A DNA stretch of 64,000 nt, from positions 248,001 through 312,000 of the forward strand of contig KN832878.1 of NCBI GenBank assembly GCA_000827325.1, written 5' to 3'. The notes under the pieces are model-generated. The model searched no databases. It had not been told where the DNA came from and was given only the letters and a program-made list of their open reading frames with translations. The translations under genes were made by a program, and so were the position numbers. Positions 1-12,242 of the stretch are shown here, piece by piece. This DNA is from Oidiodendron maius Zn. Taxonomy: Eukaryota > Ascomycota > Leotiomycetes > Myxotrichaceae. Positions within the stretch are counted from its first letter, which is position 1, and every line of letters begins with the position of its first letter.

Positions 1-676
1 GGACGCCGGTGATGCGTAATGCAAGATACGCGCCTGGACGTATTAGAAAGACGAGTATTATTAATGAAGAGAGGAGAATTTAGGAAGTGATTGACCAGAT
101 GTGATGGGAGGTATGTTAAAGTGTTTGAAAAAGTCAATTGCGATCCTATGGCGCTTGGTGGCAACATCTCCTCGGGAAAAAAACATTGTACCTAAACATT
201 TGAAAAAGAACCTCACTACTTGACATATTAATTTAATTAAATTTTGGTTATTGTTCTTCTCTAACAGTGTCAGCAAGAAGAAAAAGAAGAACGGAGATTG
301 TTTTCTGAAGCTTCGTACTGAATATGTCGTACTCCTGCCACATATCGGACATACGCTAAGTATAGTGTTGTCGGCATGAGATATCCAGGAGTATTTGCAC
401 AGCTCGAGTTTTCAAACAAAACTATTAGTAGTTTGAAAAATGAGTTGCAGGCGACAACGTAGTTGAGTAAAATCTACGGAGGTAAGTAAAATCCGGGAGG
501 GGTAGTTCCCGCTGCAGCTGGGACGGGATTGGTTTTGGTGCTGTGACTCAATCTCCTACAATTTTCATATTTTCTTGATTTCATGAAATCATGGTGGTAT
601 CTCCTGCACTAGAACCAAAAAAAAAGCCCAGATTCAACCATCGTCCAATTTCTTGACTCAGCATTTCTCAGCCTGC
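1..676. other. Left flank, no gene seen
   Basis: AT-rich sequence on the 3' side of the minus-strand questin-oxidase-like gene. Short open frames are present on both strands, but none shows a domain, a signal peptide or splice-consistent continuation. It probably holds the 3' UTR of the neighbour and intergenic DNA. Confidence 0.6.
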
Positions 677-2148
677 TCACAACCGCACGGGCCTATCTTC
701 AAACTGCTCCCAGGCCTCCTCAAACCCCACACTCCTCGCCCACTTCGATCGCGGGCTCGGCGCCTCCACGCTGTCTACCACCATATTCGCGACCGTCTCC
801 CACTGTTCTCCCTTGATCTTCGCCCAACTCTCCCCCTCGTACGGCCTCAAAACGTTCTTAGCATTCGCTATTGCGCGCCCGAACTTCACTGCATGTCCAT
901 CATCCGCATGCACGAACAGTCGCTTGAAGACACTCTCCCAGCTTGTCTGTGAGGGATCTTTCTTCGCAGGGATGTAATTTGTGATCTCATCGGGAAGAAG
1001 AGCCGGGGCACCCTGCGAGGCGTAAATCGTGAGGTCCATGTACCCCTTAAATTTGAGCAGGCGGATCTTGGAAGCTTCAGAGAGCCAGGGCTGCGCGTTG
1101 AAGGTGGTGAAAAATATGGAGCTGTTGACGGCGTGCATGAAGTAGAAGTCGAATCTAACCTGTGATAAAAGATTAACTGACTGGTACGGCAGATTTTCGG
1201 ACGCGGGACTCGCCTGCTTGGGAGGATGCTGAGCTGTAACTGTGTAATACAATGCCGAGCTGGTCATCTCCGCTGTCTTCCTCTCCAGCTCGCCTGGAGA
1301 CACCGTCCACTGCTTCACGTGCTTGATCGTCAGCTCCGGCGCACGGTTTAAGTGGCCCAAATCCATTGCGTCTTTCAGATGCACAGATGCCATAAGCTCT
1401 TTGTCTTCCTTGATCTCGTTGAGGATCTGCAGCATCATCTTGGAACTCGGCTCTGTCGCGACTTTTTCGACTTCAAGGAGGTAGTTGCTGTCCCTGCTGT
1501 CATGCACAGCTGCCTCGGCGAGCGCCTCGGCGATTATGGCTGGCTGGCGGAATTCAATCCCAAATCCGAGGTGGATTAGTGGATGCAAGAGCCCTACGCC
1601 TGTCAGTATCCTTTCTCTATTTATGACGCGGTAACTCACCAGCAAAGGTACGAGCCAGCAGATCATCTGCTTGCTTTGTGCCCGAGAACAAGTACTCGTT
1701 CAATACGTTCTCCCATCCCTTCTTCTCCATCTCTCTCTGAAAGAAAGTCACATAATCGTGGTAGTATGTCTCCTTGCCCAAATACTTTGCGAAGTGTTCC
1801 TGGTTGGCCATGTCGGTAACGGTTCTCTCCTCGACGGGGAACTGAGGCCGCTGGTAGGCAGCATTGCGCCGGTAATGCTTCTCGATCACGGAAGCTGGAG
1901 CGCCTAGGCTGTATAGGGTAAGAAGATGGTGAACGATGTGATTGTGGAATCCTTCATCGTTGAAGAAGATGTGGTGTATCTTGGTCACGTGTTAGCCCGA
2001 AATCCTGGATGCTGAAGTGTGGGGTACCTGCAGCATGATTCTCCTGGAGGAGCTGAGAGGTCTTCGCTGCACTCTCTTCCGTGGGTGCCTGGGAGTGCAC
2101 GACCCCACTGTCTTTCAGCGTCAGATGAATCTTGCTTGGAGTTGCCAT
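677..2148 (-). CDS. Questin-oxidase-like (DUF4243/AflY-type) oxidoreductase
   Basis: Predicted 459-residue protein from three exons: 2032-2148, 1640-1979 and 677-1599. The first intron (1980-2031) fits only as a GC-AG intron with donor GCAGGT; the second is a 40-bp GT-AG intron. The conserved stretch IHHIFFNDEGFHNHIVHHLL, near residues 41-60, together with later motifs such as HPLIHLGFGIEF and FKGYMDLTIYASQGAPAL, is typical of the questin oxidase family. Family members (HypC/GedK/AflY relatives) perform Baeyer-Villiger-like cleavage of anthraquinone-type polyketides, and many copies lie outside known clusters. No signal peptide is seen, so the protein is probably intracellular. The ATG at 2148 is chosen because the family N-terminus begins about 40 residues before the His-rich motif. 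An upstream in-frame ATG at 2280 exists but encodes unrelated sequence. No polyketide synthase is present in the window, so the substrate cannot be named. Confidence 0.85.
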
Positions 2149-3128
2149 GCTGGTGGCTTTGGTTGATATTGTCCTTGGCTTGAAGTTTTGGACCGATATT
2201 AATGGTGACTGAGTAGATGTAAAAGTCCAGATGCTTAACTTGAATCGAGGAGCGCGAGAAATAGCAGCGACAAGTCTCATTTCGCCTCTCCATATAGTCG
2301 CATCTCGTAGATTTAATAGCAGGCGAATCCCCGTATTTCGCGCCGCACCGCATGACGTCGAAGAGGGTGAGGGTTTTGTAATACCAGCTGTCCAGACCGC
2401 CGCATTTATAAATCATGTCACCTTTCGGACCTACGATCGTGGGCCTGGAATCCCATATCAATAAGCCTATTCAGGTGGAGGAACAGATCCCCGTGGCATA
2501 GGAATAACGCTTGTTAAATCAGGATAGAGATAGAGTAGATCTAACAGAAATAGAAGTCTCACTCATGGCCGTCCCCGGATTTTCGTCGAGTGATATATTC
2601 GCACCAGTTTAGGATATACCGGCGCCCCGCTATAGATCTCGCTCCATGTAGCGTACAGTGTAACAGACCTAAGGTACTAAAGCAGTAGTGGAGGTGGATA
2701 ATCACATAGCAGGAGGAAAGGGGTTTATAAGTTAGCCTACCTCTCTTAGGAGAAGGCTTTTACATTTAAGCACGTATTTATTCTTTTTCTACTACCTTTA
2801 CAGCACATGGCGCAAACACTCAAAACACTCTTGACTCAATAGCACGGGTTCTTCGCTTCTACAATGGCTCCGAAATTTCAGAGGTTAAATATTAGGCATC
2901 AAGTTAAACTCAATCATAAGCTATCAGCATGATGTGGCGGTATACGCAGAGCTTCGTAGATGAATTTTCGTGTGTCGGTTCATTTTCCAGGATGGTTATG
3001 CATATCCAAAGTATTCTCCTCCATGACCAGGCATATAGAAACCAGCAATATCCTAACTAAACATTACTCGTTCCAACCACAATAAATAGCCGCTCCCCCT
3101 CGCTCCTCATCCCAATCCTACCATCTCC
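2149..3128. other. Intergenic, no gene seen
   Basis: About 1 kb between two minus-strand genes. It contains the promoter of the questin-oxidase-like gene and AT-rich sequence towards the 3' end of the FAD oxidase. No frame with family resemblance was found. Confidence 0.55.
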
Positions 3129-5075
3129 TCAAACCCTACAAACCCTATCCCCAACCTCCTCCCACTCTTCACTCCCCACGCACGGATGACACCAAAGCAC
3201 ATCCTCCGGATCTACTTTCCTCTTGATCTGCAGCAATCTCTCATAATTACTCCCCCAAAACGTCTTCTGCCAATTCGGCTCGTACTTATCCGCCTCATTA
3301 ATATACGCACCAGAGTCCGGGTCCAAATTGCGAAGATACTGCACCGTGGTGTACGTCAATTTTGGAATCACCTTAGCCTTTTCCGCATTGTCTAGCGGTG
3401 TCCAGGACGTGCCCGTTACTAGTATTGCTGTATTAGCTTTGTCTAATCTGGGAATTGGTGAGCAGGACACGAACCACAATGCACCAAAGCCTTTCTCCAA
3501 GCGGGATTCACGGCATCACTCCCACCTCTTGGAACGGCATCCGCAACCCCTTTTCCGCCCAGCAAATAGAAATTCAGACCCGCTGTACCGATATCTGAGG
3601 GCAGCACACCCTTCAAAGCTGTTTCTACGGCGTTAGTGTCGCGCAGCGCATCGGCGCCGATTAATCGCGAGCCGATGACGAGTTCCGTACCGGCGTTGTC
3701 GGGGCCATTAAATGGAAGCCACCAGTCATAGAAGGTAGCGTAGGTGGTTACATTTGAGACACTGAAGACGAACTGGTCGGGGTAGGTGGCAGAGATGTTT
3801 GCGAGGATAGGTGCTAAGGCGGCATTTAAGGAGTCAGAGGTGTTTTGGGGGGACAGGACGGGAAGCATGAAATTCCCTTGGAAGCCACCATAGTTGATGC
3901 CGTTGACCGAGCCGTTTGCAGTAACCGAATTGTAACTGGTTATGCCGAGGGACGAAAGTAAGGGGAATTGGGAAAAGAAATAGCTCATGGCAGTATAGAA
4001 AGATGGGTTTCCGGCCAGGGTCCCGAAAGTCATGTCCAGTGTTAAAAAGTTGAACGCTGGCCAGGCGCGGGTAGTGACTGACGTTATAACCCCGAATGTA
4101 GACCCTCCCCCCTAGTTCACAAGCCGTTAATCTTCTTTCCGTATGATTTATGAGAGATTTTAATAAAAGTGCTTACACCCCGAGTGGCCCAGAACAAGTC
4201 CTGGTTTTGACATTCGTTAAGCGTCAAGAATTCTCCGGTAGGAGAGACAATCTCAAATTCCAAAACAGAATCAGCCGCCATTCCATATGTAGAAGCCAGA
4301 GCTGAGTGGCCTCCCCCGGTAAGATAGCCTCCATAACTCACGGAGGCAGAACCTCCAGATAAGATATAGAGATTTTCCTGGCTAGCGGCGAGGTTTAATT
4401 CTCCCATTTGACTTCCAGCTCCAGCAGTTATAGCTGGGACATCTATACAAAAATCACATCCCTGAGGTTTGAAAGACTTGGAGATTGAAATCCCTTTGAG
4501 ATGGTGTGTCCAGATGGAAAGAGAATTTGGGGATGTTGATCTACATTGCGTTAGAATTCGTCTTGGAATCTGAATGCTGGTTTTGGACTAATATACCTTC
4601 CTAAATAATCGTGCCCCGTACTCTTAATGTTCAGCCTGATATTATTTTCCCTCGCGAAATCAATACCGGCTTTCACATCCTCCTTACATGTCGCATTGAT
4701 TACATAGACAGGGTATCCCTCCCCACTACAGGGCGACGGTAGTGTAGGCAAACAGGAATCGTTATTCCAGTTGTCCCATGCACTGCTAATTGGATTTTCA
4801 GTGTGCAAGGTAAGATCAGACCATGCATTGAGCACAGCAGGACACTCCGTAGCACTGTAAGTCGGCTGGCCAGGATGACAAACTGCACCTGGTGGCGGAG
4901 GTTGGAGCAAGCGGCCAGAGATAGAGGCATTGAGGGCAGCCCATTGGCAGAGACTGGGCCAGTCTGAGGAGCCAAGGGATGCCTTGCAGACTGGTGTCTT
5001 GGATTGCCCCGCAGAAGCCAAGTGCAGGAATTGAAGGATCAATATAAACATTACGAGGTGTTCATGGTAGAACAT
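3129..5075 (-). CDS. Secreted FAD-linked oxidase (PCMH/BBE family)
   Basis: Predicted 589-residue protein from four exons: 4597-5075, 4177-4540, 3475-4111 and 3129-3418. The three introns are 55-65 bp with clear CTAAC/GCTAAT branch sites. A signal peptide covers roughly residues 1-25 (FYHEHLVMFILILQFLHLAS). The FAD-binding PCMH domain shows GHDYLGR, whose His is the usual 8-alpha-histidyl FAD attachment site, then GGYLTGGGHSALASTYG and the LFWATRGGGGSTFGV motif. The C-terminal BBE domain ends in GAYINEADKYEPNWQKTFWG. Relatives oxidise sugars or secondary-metabolite alcohols with O2, giving H2O2, usually outside the cell. The second covalent FAD ligand, a Cys shortly before GGY in bicovalent enzymes, is not seen in GGSASVSYGGY, so single attachment is likely. 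A weaker upstream in-frame start exists at 5120. It may belong with the neighbouring questin-oxidase-like gene in an old metabolic locus. Confidence 0.88.
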
Positions 5076-5120
5076 TATGGAACGACAATACTCAGTGTTG
5101 AAAGAGAAGCTGAGTTGCAA

Positions 5121-8106
5121 TTCTGCATTCTGAATTGGAGATAAAGATGTTTTGTATCTCTAGGCAACGCTTTCCCGGGCGCCCGGGGCCAAGCACTTTC
5201 ACGTACATTGATACTTCATTTCGTTGAACTCGCCCCCTGCGACAGGTCCAATTCTGTAGGCAAAGGCAGGCCAATATTTTGTATCTCCGTCGGCCTGCAG
5301 CAATTGCGTAAGCTAGAATGAATGAAGAAATAAAATGGATGAACTGAGCGCCCTGCTCGGTTGGTAGAAACAAGCTTCGTGCGGGGGAACAGCGGGCGAC
5401 CAACTCAGGAACGTCATCCGGAACAACGTTGCCGCTCCAGACACAAAACAACGGTCGCAGGTGAGGCATTTTAGTGAGAAGAAGGGCTGTTGACTTGTAT
5501 TTGAGGGGTTTTCTACCATTGACAGGTCCATCTAGATATGACCGTCGCGTACCAATGTGGCCGGGCGGAATAGGGGCAGCGAGGGTCGTTACCGGAAACA
5601 GTATCAATCTGCGGGAAGCGGCACGATACCCTGGCTGACAGACGATAATGCGTTAATTAGGTTTTGAACTTTGCAGCCCTACAAGTACCATAGAACTCGC
5701 CATATTTTCGCCAGAAGTTATCGACCTTAAGAATGCGTGCGTATGTTGGCCTGTAAATCAATTCTGGTTGAGGCATACATAGCCCTCTCCACGTGGCAGT
5801 AGTTTTTATTTTCGTCTTTTAATTCGAGCCTCTCCCCAAAAAATGCTACATTAAACAACACTAGGATCTCACTACTACATTAAGTTGTATACCGTAATCG
5901 CACCTCGCGAAACATTTCTTGCAATAGTTATATGAAGACAAATATGTCAGTCCAACTCCAACTCCAGCTTGGCAGCACACAGAGATTGGTGTTGCAGAGG
6001 TCAGGCAAAATTGCAACTCAAGTGAACTGGCCATTGAGAAATATATGAGACGGAGGGACTTTACGTATAGGATTATGAGGACTGCTATTGACTGCAGACG
6101 TAATTCCTTCCAGTTTAGACAGCCTAAGGTAAAACACGTGACATATATCGAGTTGCGTTTATGAGTCTCTTGGGCCAGTAGGACGGACATTATATTACCA
6201 GGTTGCCGGCTACTATCTGTTCCTATATTCATTTACGGTACGGCAAAACCTATCTATGATGCAGATTGAGCGTCCAGATTGTAGAGAAACCTCTAACCTT
6301 CATATGAAGTTGCAAATGCTTAGATAAATGTTCCGGATGAGCCATTCTAATTAATTGCGACTCTAACCACCCCCTGGGCAAATACAGAGGCTGTCCTTTC
6401 ATTTGATCAGACATAAGTTAACATCTACTGACCAGATACCTTGGCTTTATGGCCCCAGGATAAAATACTCTTCTGGATGCCATCCTCACTGCCCCACTTG
6501 TGAAGATCAGTAAGAAAGTCTCGAATGGAGATAACTTTCCGATGAATCATCGTGGGCACGGCTGTTCATCCACAGCTCAAGGGATACTCCCATCTGCGGG
6601 GCGGCAATGAAGAAGCCAACTATTTCTGTTATACTGATTGGTTTGCACAACAACTGTCTACATACGAGGAATTTTAAAAGAGTAAACGCCAACACAAGTT
6701 AGCCCGCTCGGGCGAGAGCAGCGCACGGCTTGACTCCCAAGGCGACAAAGGCAAGGCTGCGAGCTATTTACGTATACGACAAGCAACATATATGGGGTGC
6801 TCAAATAGAAGGAGTCCAGTGACAACCCGTGCTGTTTGGCCTTAACTCGATCCGCTCACCTGGAATTCAAACCAGCCGCCTGCAGCCACTAACATCGAGG
6901 GAGGCACAATGTCAGCCGCACTCAGGTGTCCCAGAATCCTGGTGTGTGGCTGACCAAAAGCAATAGCCTTAGGAACCCCGCAGAGGGTCCTCGCTCATTC
7001 GGCTCCCTCGTGCCATCCGCTTCTGTGCCTCAACCAGCAACCAGGGGGGATAAGACGATATTTAGTTTCCGCTGTCTAGTAGCCGTACCTGCGCGGGCCG
7101 AACGACGATCTCGCTCGCATGCAGACACATGGGAAGTGCCGCCCTTCTGCATCGATATACATCTGGCCCCCAAGGGCCGCGGATTCCCTCCATCAAACCA
7201 GAAGTCTGGCATGGTCGGCGCGCCAAAGGGCTGCTGCAGAGCGAAATTACATCTATGCGCGAGTAGTTCTGATGGGGCTGAAAATACATTTCGCTTCAAG
7301 GCTCTCTGTCAATGTGGTGGTCTCTCCCCGGTGCTGCAGCATGGAAATACACCACCACCGCCCCCCAAAGTTCAGATCTATTCGTGGATGCATCCAGGGC
7401 AAGGAGACTCTTCTATCCCGCGATTTTGCTTTTCTTTCAGCTGTATGAAGCTTCCCAGGGGTCACGCGCGATGTCGACTTACCGACCGGAAATGAGGCTT
7501 AAGCCACACGAGACTTTTATTGCTTGTCACATCGTACAAGAGGAGTGAGCCGCAACTTTTGAGTTCACAACTGGTTACGACCGCAGCGCCACTTATATCG
7601 AAATCACTATTTTTAGCGATTATCGCTATGCTTCTCTGGATTCAGCCAGGCCATTTGTCTGTGCAGCCGCGGGATATCTCCCTCACATCGGCTCCAGGCG
7701 ATCGAAGAGCTCTCTCACCCCAGGTCCTATGCTGGAGCGTGGCGAAAGCTTAGCTCGGGACCCGAGACTGGGAAAAGGGCAGTGATCGAGTGGTCAATTC
7801 GCAGATGAGGTCTTGCAAGTTCGAGGCTCGCAAGCCATATGTGTCTGAGCTATGCCTACCTTGACGCCCTCTATTACGTTTACAGCATTCCATGGGCCAG
7901 ATGGGATGACAGCCTTGTTTGATGTGCATCACGAACTTGGGGGCCCCGTCCGGCTGGATGAAGATTGGAAATTTTCTCAGCCGTACCGCTACGATGGATT
8001 ATCATGCTTCCTGTCTCCTCTGTGATATATATACCCCGTCTTGAACTCGCCATGATTAGGCTAGAGGAACTATCAACCCAAGACCATCTACACAACCCAA
8101 TACAAC
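5121..8106. other. 3-kb gene-poor stretch
   Basis: AT-rich up to about 6.9 kb, then more mixed composition. Several frames of 60-190 codons exist near 5.1-5.6, 6.9-7.5 and 7.5-7.75 kb. They overlap on both strands, are Arg/Ser/Cys/Pro-rich without pattern, and match no family I know. A TATATATA-like promoter sits near 8024-8032 ahead of the next gene. No transposon ends or tRNA-like fold were recognised. Confidence 0.5.
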
Positions 8107-9111
8107 ATGGTAGCCCTCACTCCAACTCTAATAGATCGCATCCGCTCGAATCGCTTCATCTGGAGCGTCCGATTCCTCCAAGGAATCTTCGCCATCGCAG
8201 TCCTTGGAATATGTGCCTCAAATGCATCAATGTGGGCAGATATAGGCTGCTCTACTCCCAGCAGACTAGCGTATCACATCGCCGCAGTAGGTAACCCCTT
8301 TCCCTTCATCATCTGAACACCACATGACCAGGCTTAGAGCATAATTACCCTCTTCCCAGTCGTCTTCTTCATCCTGACATCCGGTCCCCTCTCCTACACC
8401 TCCTGGTGGGCATTCTGGGCCCAGATTACCCTCGACAGCATTTTCATAATCTTCTGGATTGCTGCCGCGGCAGTGGCGGACTACACCTGCGATGATATCT
8501 GTTCTGCCTGTAGTGGGTCTGCTGAAATTCCATTTTACTGCCCTTGCGGCTTTGATTTGGATTCTAGTGGCCTGAAGTCAAGGGGGAGCGAGCCCATTCA
8601 AAAAGGACGCTCTGGCTCAGCACTAGGGAGTGTCGCAGAGAAGGCCACGGACATCGCGGCTAAGCAGGGCTTGGATGGGTCTATGATGTGAGTTGATTCA
8701 ATCACTATGTTGAATCAATGTTAATTTATGATGTGAAGTTTTCTTCTCTTCGTCACGCTCCTTACTGCCATCTACCTTCGACTTGGCTGGTCAGAGAAGA
8801 AAGCACAAGAAACTGCAATTGATGACGCCGAGGCGATGACTGAAAATGTAGGAACGGGAATTGATATAGGCAATGCCCTTGCTGGCAACAACAATAATAA
8901 CAACGACAACGGCAATATTAACATCGACAATGATAGTAATCATAACGACAACGATAGTAGTCATAACGGCCACAATAATAACCATAACGGCCACAATAAT
9001 AACCATAACGGCCACAGTAATAACCACAACGCCAAAGATAATGATCATAACGGCCACAATGACAATGACAATAATAATGGCAACAACGCGGCTAGTAGTA
9101 CAGCTATTTGA
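8107..9111 (+). CDS. MARVEL-like four-helix membrane protein with Asn/His-rich tail
   Basis: Predicted 294-residue protein from exons 8107-8290, 8360-8687 and 8739-9111. Four hydrophobic helices are visible. The first starts near FIWSVRFLQGIFAIAVLGIC, the second is AYHIAAVVVFFILTSGPL, the third is WWAFWAQITLDSIFIIFW continuing into an Ala/Val run and ADYTC, and the fourth is IFLLFVTLLTAIYLRLGW. This layout fits the fungal MARVEL-like family of plasma-membrane or vesicle proteins. A Cys-containing loop (DDICSACSG, then FYCPCGF) follows the third helix. After the last helix comes an acidic linker and a long cytoplasmic tail of Asn, His, Asp and Gly, encoded by 21-bp tandem repeats. The second intron joins ATG-AT to TTT, which restores the fourth helix and supports the splice. 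The function is unknown. Confidence 0.75.
8962..9066 (+). repeat. 21-bp coding tandem repeat, five units
   Basis: Five consecutive 21-bp units at 8962, 8983, 9004, 9025 and 9046. Units one and two are identical, unit three differs by one base, and units four and five are more diverged. Each unit encodes seven residues of the type HNGHNNN inside the tail of the MARVEL-like protein. The length is a multiple of three, so copy-number change would keep the frame. Confidence 0.9.
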
Positions 9112-10171
9112 GCTTCCTGGGGACGCTCTCTGAAATTAGTAACTTTTGCTAGTGTTTGTAAATTTTTTTTTGGAGCTTTTCAAATGCTTTTATGGCAATG
9201 ACTCTTGGAAGACGGCTCGCATAGCGGGTGAATCTATGCAGAGGTATTTAATTTGTCCCCTGGCCGATTTGGACATTGGTTCGTCGGACCTCGGATTAGA
9301 TCTTGAATAAAATACGCCCCGTATGTATCGTCCCGCCATTTGGCTAAGGTGGCAGCGTCCGTATTTCCGTTAGCGCTCTCCGTTATGGCGTTTAGTCGGG
9401 CCGTCAGAGTCAAGTCTGGTGAGATACTGCGCGGGAAGCATCTTTTCTGTCATTAACTACTGCGATGAAGACGACGGATACCCAATAAGCAAGTCGATCT
9501 CCTGCTCAAGCAATTGCCTTCCATTCGCCTTGGTTATCTTGCTTTACAAAGAAAAGCGAGAGGTAGAGGTGGGATTTCGGATCCAAGGGATGCATTACCT
9601 TGTTATTACCATGTCCATGGTAATGATAAGCCCTGTGGTACAAATCTCAATAGGAAGAGGTACTGGAAGAGGCAAGGCCTTGTCAGGACAAGTGGCCGCG
9701 TGTAGAGGAGACCGATGTCCTATAAGAGCTTGACTGATAATTTTCTTTAGTTACGGTATAATCAGGAGGATACTATATTTCCATTGTCTCGTTCTATTGC
9801 CGGCTTATAATCTGTGCCCTTATTATGGATCACTGCCTGTGTATGTACAATGTCTTAATTTAACCTTAAGTATATGTCCAAATCCTGTGGTATAAAAATA
9901 TCACTCATACCATAGAGCCAAAGAACAAAGTTAAGCTTCAAGGTAAATGCTACATCCATCCGTATACATAGGAAGTAATGACCCCCTTCTTTACTAAGAT
10001 AATACCAAATAAGCGTACATAATGTTACACTACTAAAAACTTCATTTCTTGCAAGAAAATAACAAAGCAGTAATTTGTGTTTTCCATATTAAAATAGCGC
10101 TTAAACTTTCAACTTAGCTACAATCTTGCAGTGGTATCTTCGTTTAATTGCACATCCTCGACACTATCTTC
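9112..10171. other. Intergenic, AT-rich
   Basis: Increasingly AT-rich from 9.7 kb on. A 104-codon frame near 9419 has no recognisable domain. The composition from 9.75 to 10.15 kb is that of old, possibly RIP-affected DNA, although I could not compute dinucleotide indices. Confidence 0.5.
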
Positions 10172-10387
10172 CTAGGCAAGCTCACAATAGACCCCATCCT
10201 CGCGTCTCGTTTCCCACTCTAAGATAATCTCACCAATCTCACTCTTAGCCGCGATGTCGGCTCCTATCTGAACTAGCAGCTGAATTATGGAGTCATGACT
10301 ATTGCAAACAGCACACCATAACGGTGTCGACCCACCGCTCACCTCTGGCCTCGTCCCAATATTTGCTCCAAGCCTGACAACATCGAT
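10172..10387 (-). pseudogene. Ankyrin-repeat gene fragment
   Basis: The minus strand encodes about 71 residues ending in a stop, with the ankyrin signature GSTPLWCAVCNSHDSIIQLL followed by VQIGADIAAKSE. This is one and a half ankyrin repeats plus a short C-terminal tail (GVYCELA). Upstream the frame meets a stop and no further repeats are clear, so only the 3' end of a once longer ankyrin gene remains. An intron just upstream is possible, but no second exon was recognised. The surrounding sequence is AT-rich and otherwise empty. Confidence 0.6.
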
Positions 10388-10552
10388 CTAGGTAACAACC
10401 TGCAATTAAGGCCATCTTTCATTAACTTCTAGGTACTGATTAATGAGCATAAGATTTAATCTATTCATAATCTATACTGAGTAGTGTTTCAGTTATATAG
10501 TACAAGGTTTATCTACAAGGTTATTTTACCACCAACTATCGTGCTTCAGAAT

Positions 10553-11440
<888 letters not shown>

Positions 11441-12242
11441 TACGTCGTGGCCTAGTATCTTTCGTACAGTAACATTTGTTCCTTCTCCTAATTTGCTCAT
11501 AAAGTCCTATACTATAATAATAATATGAGGCTCATGGGCGTTCTGGGTTCATCTTACGTGATCCCACCTCTCCTGGGACCTCATTTTGATAATGACAGCT
11601 CTCACTTCTAATCTGGTCAGATGGATCTTAAGAAACGCCTGCTTTCAAATTTAACAAGTTAGAATTAATGAATACCCACTGCTTGAGAGCCATTTTGCCC
11701 TTTGCAGCGTTCTAATGCATTCACTGTGCACGATACGAATGTTGGAGAACATTGGACTGTATCACAGTGTACACTTACGAGGAATACACATCTCAAGATA
11801 AACCCCTCCTTTAGTGGCTTCCCGACGACGGAGACTATGGCAAAGTGTATTCATAATGGCAAATTGGTAGCCTACGATCATAGAGCGACATTTATCTGAA
11901 TAGTTTGATATAAATGTTAAAAACAGTGACTTATATTTTATTCTGGTGATGTGACTTCTTCGCAGCCTGAGGCGGCGACGAGGAGTATTAAAAGCAGCAA
12001 GGACATTGGTGGGGTGGTGGTTTGGAGCTCTCTAATTGGCCGATTCAGCTATGACGACGATCTGCGACGACAAGCTCATGTTTTCCGAGCTATCCTGCTT
12101 GCATGGCATGATGATAATAACGTCGGGATATATCTCATTGTTAACGCCCTCTGAATTCTATTTCCTCCTCTCTGCTGGTTCAATTAGACTCATGCTCCTA
12201 TTCTAGGATACCATTGCTCGGCTGCTCCCGTCTTACAGCTAG
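11441..12242. other. Intergenic, no gene seen
   Basis: Two short plus-strand frames (about 65 codons, near 11.70 and 11.95 kb) have no recognisable features. The missing N-terminal half of the flavin monooxygenase was looked for here and not found. Confidence 0.5.

Noticed and set aside
2280-2280. Upstream ATG of the questin-oxidase-like gene
   Set aside because: The 44 extra residues do not resemble the family N-terminus, and the ATG at 2148 gives a normal start.
5092-5607. A 171-codon minus-strand frame upstream of the FAD oxidase
   Set aside because: It overlaps the start of the oxidase in another frame, contains no family motif and is probably promoter sequence.
6926-7495. A 189-codon plus-strand frame in the gene-poor stretch
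   Set aside because: Equally long frames run on the other strand and in other phases, the composition is patternless Arg/Ser/Cys/Pro, and no domain, signal peptide or splice continuation is visible.
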